Notes under the pieces: generated by a model
What the model saw: only the letters and a program-made list of their open reading frames with translations
Database searches by the model: none
Told to the model about the DNA's origin: nothing
Source of the DNA: Cyanoderma ruficeps
Lineage: Eukaryota; Chordata; Aves; Passeriformes; Timaliidae
DNA length: 64,000 nucleotides
Assembly: GCA_008694505.1 (NCBI GenBank)
Contig: VZDJ01000033.1
Coordinates: 4,827,091 to 4,891,090 of the forward strand
Direction of reading: 5' to 3'
Position numbers and translations under genes: made by a program
Part shown: in pieces, positions 57,344 through 64,000 of the stretch
How positions within the stretch are numbered: position 1 is the stretch's first letter
Layout of the letters: the number at the start of each line of letters is the position of its first letter

Positions 57344-58212
57344 AGAGTCATAGAATACCCTGAGTTGGAAGAGGTCCATGAGGATCATCCAGTCCAACTC
57401 CTGCACAGACACCCCAACAATCCCACCCTGGGCATCCCTGGGAGCATTGTCCAAACACTCCTGGAGCTCTGGCAGCCTTGGGGCTGTGCCCATTCCCTGG
57501 GGAGCTGTTCCACTGCCCCACCACCCTCTGGGGGAAGAACTTTTCCCAAAGCTGACACAACTCCAGCTGTTTCCTTGGGACATGTCCCTGGTCCCAGAGA
57601 GCAGGGATTGGGGCTGCTCCTGGGGAGGACCTGCAGATCAGGGTGAGGTCTGACCTCCATCTCCCCTTCAGCTGAACAAGACAAATGGACTCAACCACTC
57701 CTCATGGGGCTGCCCCTGGAGATCCTCCATCTTCATATCCCTCCTTTGGATGCTCTCCAACAGCTTTAGGCTCTTCTGATATTGTGGAACCCCAACCTGC
57801 CCCCAGGCCTCGAGGTGAGCCCAGAGCAGAGCAGGACAATGCCCTCGCTGGCCCCTCTGGCAATGCTGGGCCTGGTGCCCCCCAGGACAGGGATGTCCCT
57901 CCTGGTTCCAGGGCACTCCTGACTCAGATCCAGCTGGCCATCTGGCCATGGAGCAGGACTGGCCATGGATCCAACTGGCCATGGAACAGGACCCTCAGGT
58001 CCCACCCCACAGCTGCTCTCTAGCCCCTCCTTCCCCACTCTGTATTTCCAGGGTAGCCTAGGCCCAGGAGCAGGATCCAGCCCTGCTCTCTGTTCAGCTC
58101 CATTCAGCTGGTGACTGCCCAGCTGTCTCACTTGCCCAGGCCTCTCTGCAGGGCCTCTCTGCTTTCCAGGGAGTCAACAGCTCAGTCCTCCCAGTTCAGT
58201 ACCAGTGCCAAA
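57344..58212 (-). repeat. CR1 LINE 3' region, longest copy in the window
   Basis: Antisense from 'agagtcatagaataccctga', 'gaggatcatccagtccaact', 'cctgcacagacaccccaaca', through 'gctccaacagctttagg' and 'gtgccccccaggacagg', to 'ccagggagtcaacagctcag'. About 870 bp, the furthest upstream reach of any CR1 3' copy here. Frames of up to 219 codons over and beside it are artefacts. Confidence 0.92.
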
Positions 58213-58225
58213 TACCCTCAGCATA

Positions 58226-59234
58226 TCCCTCAGGTACCACTGCCTCCCCTGGCTTCAAGATCAGGGTTCAGGACAGTCAGGAGAACATTCAGGGATCGTG
58301 TGCATCCATATCTCAATCCATACCCAAACAAAACTCAAAAGAGGAGCTTGAGATGAGGTGGGAGAGAAGAAACTTCTTGATACAAATGGTTCCATTAATG
58401 GATGTCTTGGCCTTGGGCTCATTTGTTGTCCTGGAACTCCTTCAATTGCATCATTTTTCTTACAAATCGTGACTAATTTGCAAAATAACTTCCTTGGGCT
58501 CATTCTCTTTTTACCACTTTCTTATTCTTTTTTAGAAATTCCAGAGCAGTAATTTATTTAATAGGACCTGATGCAGATGGTGTGTTTTGTCTGGGATCTT
58601 GGCACTGGCTGTGGGCAGGAGGAATCTCATATTTTCATGTCAGCTCCCCTCCTGAGCCTTGTTTATCAGGGGGCTCCTGAAGTCACAGGCACAATAGGGC
58701 TGTTTGTACTCCAAATTATCTGCAGGGAAGGTGGCAGAGACCTGGCAATGAGCAGAGGGACAATAAATTCCCTTCCAAGGAAATCTCCACCCCAGCCCTG
58801 GAAGCCACTCCCAGCGGTGCTCTGAAAGGTGATGGTTTTTCCAGTGCAACCTGGAAAAAGGCAGGAATTAAAATGCTGCTTGACAGCATTGCCATTGATG
58901 TCTTGCTACAGGAACCACATTGTCACCCAGGAAGTGTCACTGAGTGGGCCCCAGATCAGGTGATACTGTTTGTGACATTCCAGCAGGGGAGGAGGAACCC
59001 AAGCTGGACCTGCTTTTTTAAAGCATGGATTGAGTGAAGCCAGACAAGCGTGGTGGGAATGAAACACCCATGGATCCGTGTTCCACTCTGCATCAAACCC
59101 AGCAGGGGCTCAGTTCCTGCCCTGACATTCCAGTGTGACTCCCACTCCTGCTCGCCTCTCTGTGCTTGTCTCTTGGCTGTGCAAGGAGCTGAAGGAACTC
59201 TGACTTGGAATCGGTGCTTGTCCAGGCTCTGAGC
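58226..59234. other. Unique noncoding stretch
   Basis: No gene or repeat is recognised. Confidence 0.5.
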
Positions 59235-59312
59235 TCCAAGGACTCCGAGAAACATTTAGGTTGGAAAAGCCCTTTGAGACTACCCGTAGTCAAAATCAAG
59301 GCTGACATCCTG
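59235..59312 (-). repeat. CR1 3' end, old
   Basis: 'gaaacatttaggttggaaaa' and 'gccctttgagactacccgta' match the antisense end of the same older CR1 type as 8653-8765. Confidence 0.7.
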
Positions 59313-59548
59313 AGGCAGCATTTCCCTCTGCCCTTGCCTGGCTCAGAGGGGAGACCTGGAGACCAACAGCAGGTTTGTCATCAGTGGAGGTGGACAGAGC
59401 CTTCCCCCACCTGGGGGATCTGCCCAAGGAGCTCTGGGATGTTCAGGCTCACACACAAGAACTGATCTCCTAAATGCAAAGGATGGGGAGGTTCAGGGGG
59501 CTCCTGCACCAGTGGGGTCTCCAGCTCCCCTCTGGGGAAAAGTAAAAA

Positions 59549-59583
<35 letters not shown>

Positions 59584-59590
59584 AAAAATG
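59549..59590. repeat. Heptamer tandem repeat (GAAAATG)n
   Basis: Five exact GAAAATG units and one AAAAATG variant. Confidence 0.95.
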
Positions 59591-60839
59591 GTGAAATTGT
59601 CTCTACCCCAGAATACAGTGCTCTGGGTCCAGTCCCAGGGTCAAGTAAAATAATTCTGCCAAAAAATAAAATACTGCCCTTGACTCTCTAATAGGTGGAA
59701 ATTGGCTTCACCTCTCTTCTCTAACACATATTCCCTTGTTTACTAGTCTCAAAAATATTCCTGGGGAAACAGGCGTGGACAGGAGGTAACATAACAAGAT
59801 GCTAAAAAACCCAGCACAGCTCTGAAGGACAGCCCTTCCCAAGCCCCATCACCAGCATGTCCCAGACAGTCCCATTTCTGCCCAATTCAAGCCTGTGTCA
59901 CATCTAAATCAAGAGGAAAGCAATGAGATTTGGCTGAAAATGCTGATTTCTGAGACAGAAACACAGCTTTTGGAATCAGCAGAATTATCCGTGAGCAAAT
60001 CCCCTTTTTATTGCATCAGAAACCTGTAGGAAAACGAATACTTTTGTAGGGATCAAATGAAATAATTTCAGTGTTCAGATCTCCATGGTGCCCCCGATGA
60101 GTGAGACAATGAAGATCTGCAGAAGCTGAACTTTTTTATTCCTTTTCTCTGGATTATTTTTTGTTGTCAAGGCAGAAGTGTCTGTTTGCGAGGTCTGTGA
60201 AATGAAGAGGAATCCTTTGAGCTCAGGAGCTGTTACACTTTGGAGAGCTCAGCCTGCCCCAGCCCCGGCAGAGATGGTGATTTCATGCAATTATCACCCC
60301 CCACGCCACACGAGCACGGGCGCCCAGTCCGGGACCAGAACAGCAAACTCATCATGCCCTATTTAGCAAAATGTTCAGTGCCAACGTGAAATTCTGACCC
60401 TCACATTTTATTAAAAGGATTATATCTTAAAGCAAACTATTTCGGTCCTTTGCTAGCTTCTCCCTGGGAAAACTTTCAAGACAATTTTGAGGACCGTGGC
60501 AGGATCAAGATGAAACAGTTCTGCCTTTCCATCTCATTTCTTCCAGCTCAGATCTGTTCCTTCCTCCGGTGTGTCCTACCCTGTGGTGTAAGCCTCGATT
60601 TGCAGAGGAAGCATCCTTTCCCGTGAGCTCATCTTGCTTTTAAATTAATGTGGGCATTTAAACAGCTTTGGGGAGAGTTCTGTGCTGGAGATGGACTCGA
60701 GCACAGAGCTGGGAGGTCTCCAGCGGGTGGAAGGTGCTCCCAGTAGGTCACCTGCACAGCTTGGAAAGCCAGAAAAACCTCTTCAAGGTGCTGGGAAGGC
60801 AATTTTACCCCAGCTTGGGTTTGCATCCATTCTGGTTAA
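59591..60839. other. Unique stretch, possible weak CNE
   Basis: No gene or repeat is recognised. The part at about 60260-60440, with CATGCAATTATCACCC near 60286 and 'cacgagcacgggcgcc', is CpG-retaining and may be a CNE. Confidence 0.4.
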
Positions 60840-61180
60840 TCATAAAAATATACTGTTCCCATTGTATAGGATTGCATATGGATGTAGCGGGGAAGGGCGG
60901 GGGGGCCCCGTGTTGGGGTAGATTTGATAGAACAGCTTTGTGTCAAATGAATAGGTAGGTTTATTATAGACTTCCCTTGCTCCAAGCCTCAGATGAGAGA
61001 AATCCTATAATCCCGCCCTGCTTTAATACTGGATTAATGTGGATTTGTTAATAAAATGCTAGTGAAATCGAGAATAATTTGTAATTAACTCAAACTTCTA
61101 CTCCCCGCACATTTTGAATATTTTTTAATAGAGATGAGGGACAGTTTCTGCGGCTGCACGCACTCCAGCAGAGCAGGGCG
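60840..61180. promoter_or_regulatory. Candidate CNE
   Basis: TTTATTATAGACTTCCC near 60959, CTTTAATACTGGATTAATG near 61022, GTTAATAAAATGC near 61047, GAGAATAATTTGTAATTAAC near 61070 and TTTTTTAATAGAG near 61121. Repeat-free; function is inferred. Confidence 0.36.
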
Positions 61181-62269
61181 AGTGGGAATCCTGCTGGAAA
61201 AACCCAGAAACCACTGCACCAGCTGGAGTTCATGGCAGAGGAAACTCTACCCAGACAATGCAGCTCACCAGCCACAGCTCTGCTGACCTCGGGGACCAAA
61301 TTCTGTCACCAAGGGCTGCTGAGATCCAAGGTGCTAACACTTCTAGGGGAAAAATCCAAATCATTAACTCCAAAAGAAGGATTGCACAAGCACAAGTGTA
61401 ACAAAAGCAAGTCCCATGTGAACAGTGCAGGAACTGCTGAGCAGGTGTGGCAGATAAAGAGCTGCAGCATTAACACTGCCCAGTGGAACCCCCCCCAAAG
61501 CATGGAGAGACCCTGCTCTGTGAAGATGGATTTCAGACAAGATCCTCTTCTGATCTAGAATCAGAAATTGAGGATTTGTCCGGACAGCTGGAGTGGAAGG
61601 CCATCAATCTTCAAGTCCTGCCTCTTAATGGTTCAAAGATGAACTAAAATGACTCATTTGTTCAAAGACGACTGTGCCATGAGGTAGGAAAAAGGTAGGA
61701 GAGTGAGACATGGTGTAGCCCTGGTTTCGTGCCTGAGATGTTTTAGTTTTCCGAAATTCTTTTTCCAAAGATTTTTCTGTAAACAACAAACATGTTTTGT
61801 AAACTGTACCTTTGTTTTCATTCCTTTTCCTAGGAGGGACTTCTTCTTGGTGTCCCTCTGGTCTGATCAATGTGATTGAAAAAGTTTGTCTTCTTGTTAC
61901 CAATCAAACTGGTCTGTGTAAAACAGTATAAAAAGGAGACACATCCCAAAAATAAAGAAATCATTTTCAGCCTTCTGAAGTTGCAGTCTGTGTCGTTGTA
62001 GTGTACAATAATGTCAGCATGGAAAAGGCTGCCCTGGGTAATCTTGGGGAAGGTTTGCATCCACTCAAGTTAATCACAGAAATATCTTGGTTATCCTACT
62101 GTACAGGACTGCACAGGCCTGCTCCCTCATGGAGCAGCAGGTCAGGAGAGGAATCAGAGGTGGAGATGGGATGGTCTTCACGGAACCATTTTGAGGACTT
62201 GTCTTCATTAGACAAAGACAGAGACCCTCTATGGAGAACATACCCCTGGTCTGGATCCATGGGACAAGG
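61181..62269. other. Unique noncoding stretch
   Basis: No gene or repeat is recognised. Confidence 0.5.
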
Positions 62270-63015
62270 ACAAGGGGTTGAGGGTCAAAAAGGCCAAGTG
62301 CTGGGTCTGCACTTGGATCACAATACCCCCACAGAGTGCTCCAGGATTGGGAGAGAGAGGCTGGAAAGTGCCTGTCAGGAAAAGCCCTGGAGGTGACAGC
62401 GGCTGGACACGAGCCCAGGTGTGCCCAGGGGGGCAAGAGGCCAATGGCCCCTGGGCTGTTCCAGCCATGGTGTGTCCAGCAGGCCCAGGGCAGTGACTGT
62501 CCCTCTGTGCTGGGACCCGTGAGGCACCTCCAGTCCTGGGGACAGTTCTGGGCCCTCACAGCAAGAGACACTGAGGGGCTGAAGCATGACCAGGGCAGGG
62601 AATGGAGTTGGGGAAAGGGCTGGAGCACTAGGTGTGGCTGAGGGAGCTGGGAAAGGGGCTCAGCCTGGAGAAAAGGAGGCTCAGGGGAACCTTCTGGCTC
62701 TGCACAACTCCCTGACAGGAGGGGACAGCCGGGGGCGTCGGGCTCTGCTCCAGGGAACAGGGACAGGATGAGAGGAAATGGCTTCAGGCTGTGGCAGGGG
62801 ATCTTCAGGCTGGACATCAGGGGGAATTTCTTCCTGGAAAGGGTGGTCAGGCATTGGAAGGGGCTGCCCAGGGAGTCCCCATCGCTGGAGGTGTCCAAGG
62901 AATGCCTGGACATGGCACTCAGTGCTCTGGTTGGGTAACAAGGTGGGATCAGACACAGGTTGGATTTGATGAACTAGGAAGTCTTTTCCAGCCTCAGTGA
63001 TTCTGGGATTCTGTG
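62270..63015 (+). repeat. CR1 LINE 3' end, nearly 750 bp
   Basis: Sense CR1 in order: 'ggccaagtgctgggtctgca', 'cttggatcacaata', 'ggcaagaggccaatggcccc', 'gacagttctgggccc', 'cagcctggagaaaaggaggc', 'ctggacatcagggggaattt', 'ctgcccagggagtccccatc', then 'ggttggatttgatgaac' and a GATTCTGGGATTCTGTG tail. Bases 62392-62554 are nearly identical to 2021-2183. The 279-codon minus frame at 62074-62913 is its antisense shadow. Confidence 0.94.
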
Positions 63016-64000
63016 TGAAGGAGCCATTCATTTTTCCATGGCAAAACCAACTCCCATGAATCTGACAGGGAGCCAGACACACCCAGCATGAATGGCACCC
63101 CAAGAGGTGCTGCAAAGGGAGGGTGCTCCAGAGAAAACCAAGGAGAACCCCCTTCCCACTCTAAGCCTGATAAACTGAACTGGTGTCTCAGGTTGGAATT
63201 TACAGTGTTAACCATCACGGGCTCCCATTTTAGCCTGGCGTTGACCACTTCACCTCGAGCCTGCCCTCGCCTGCAGAGCAGCACTTTGGAAACTTCCCAA
63301 TCACTGACCCTCTTCTTGGATCAGGCTCACTTACCGTCAGGTCAGTGGTGAAAAAACCAGGAGAGCAGCATCTGCCCATCATCGTCCTCAGCTCTGGGGA
63401 CAGCCAGCTGCCAGTGGTGGATAACAAAAATAAAGAGGGATTTTATCCTCTGGGCGAAGTCTTAAAGGGCTCTAACCTATAGTCAAGACTTTATGTTCAA
63501 GGGAGGATTTGTTTCATCCTGGGCTCTATCCCTCTGTTTCTTCCCTGGCTTTTTTTTTCCATCTGGACACATTTTACAGGCCAGCAGGAATGTTTTAAGA
63601 GGAATGATGCAATTGCATGGTGCAATGCAAAGCTCAGTGATACTCAGCAGCTCCTTCTCCACTGGGTTTATAAACTCCTGGCCGGATGGCCTGCTGCTTC
63701 GGGCACTGCCTCACTTCAGTTATGTTACTTTACCCTCTTCCACCTGCTATTCCAGCAAGTGTACTCCTCCTTTAGGGAAGGATCCATTCAACTTGATGTG
63801 TCTTTCTTTAAGCTGTTGGGAAAGGTCTGTATCTTCTGCCATGACATTCCTTGATGGTCTCCTAAACAGCTTGGAGCTCAAATCAGTAAGGAAATACCAA
63901 CCAATCCTAAAAGAACGTGTGTGCCCCGGCTTGTCCACAGGGCCTGGCTGAGATCCTTCTGCCCCAGACTTTGCTGCGAAATTCCCCTGGGGATCCCAGA
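63016..64000. other. Unique noncoding stretch to window end
   Basis: No repeat or gene is recognised. The 152-codon plus frame at 63493-63951 has no recognisable domain. Confidence 0.5.

Noticed and set aside
56987..57646. 219-codon plus frame
   Set aside because: Its second half is read from the antisense CR1 copy beginning at 57344.
62074..62913. 279-codon minus-strand open frame, the longest in the window
   Set aside because: It is mainly the antisense of a sense-oriented CR1 3' region; the matching antisense frame appears over the related CR1 copy at 1952-2725. No protein family is recognisable.

Overview
This window looks like noncoding DNA from a bird, probably a songbird. CR1 retrotransposon fragments are by far the commonest repeat. 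Three solo LTRs of one ERVL-like family are present. No Alu/B1-type SINEs or mammalian L1 are recognisable. The bird call is firm; the songbird call is an inference from the style of the CR1 and LTR copies. I found no protein-coding gene that I can defend. The longest open frames are antisense shadows of CR1, low-complexity tracts or chance frames in G+C-rich unique DNA. I recognise no tRNA, rRNA or CRISPR array. The window is therefore intergenic, or lies inside a very long intron.

Layout: CR1 3' ends occur on both strands about every 2-3 kb, nearly all cut off at the 5' end as expected for LINE insertions. The longer copies are at about 2.0, 3.1, 6.8, 11.5, 55.3, 57.3 and 62.3 kb. A degenerate piece from inside CR1 ORF2 lies at 32.4 kb and a much older CR1/L3-like piece at 31.3 kb. 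The three solo LTRs lie at 16414-17143 (-), 23647-24326 (-) and 29810-30504 (+), each with TG...CA ends and a perfect 5-bp target-site duplication (GAAAC, GTGGG, CTAGT).

Between the repeats are many repeat-free blocks, A+T-rich or CpG-retaining and full of homeodomain, POU and CRE/AP-1-like words. They look like conserved noncoding elements (CNEs). They are densest from about 39.9 to 53.7 kb, with others near 4.7, 6.4, 9.7, 12.2-13.2, 19.4-20.1, 36, 56.6 and 61 kb. The pattern suggests a regulatory gene desert beside a developmental gene outside the window. I cannot name that gene, and conservation itself is untested here.

The points most worth a second look are: the LTR trio and its divergent member; a CpG-rich block with Hox/CDX-like words and a TATTTAA box at 45.8-46.2 kb; a CpG cluster at 43.7 kb; three E-boxes at exact 20-bp spacing at 6.1 kb; a 163-bp CR1 block with only two differences between copies 60 kb apart; and a 158-nt open segment between plausible splice sites at 10.5 kb.
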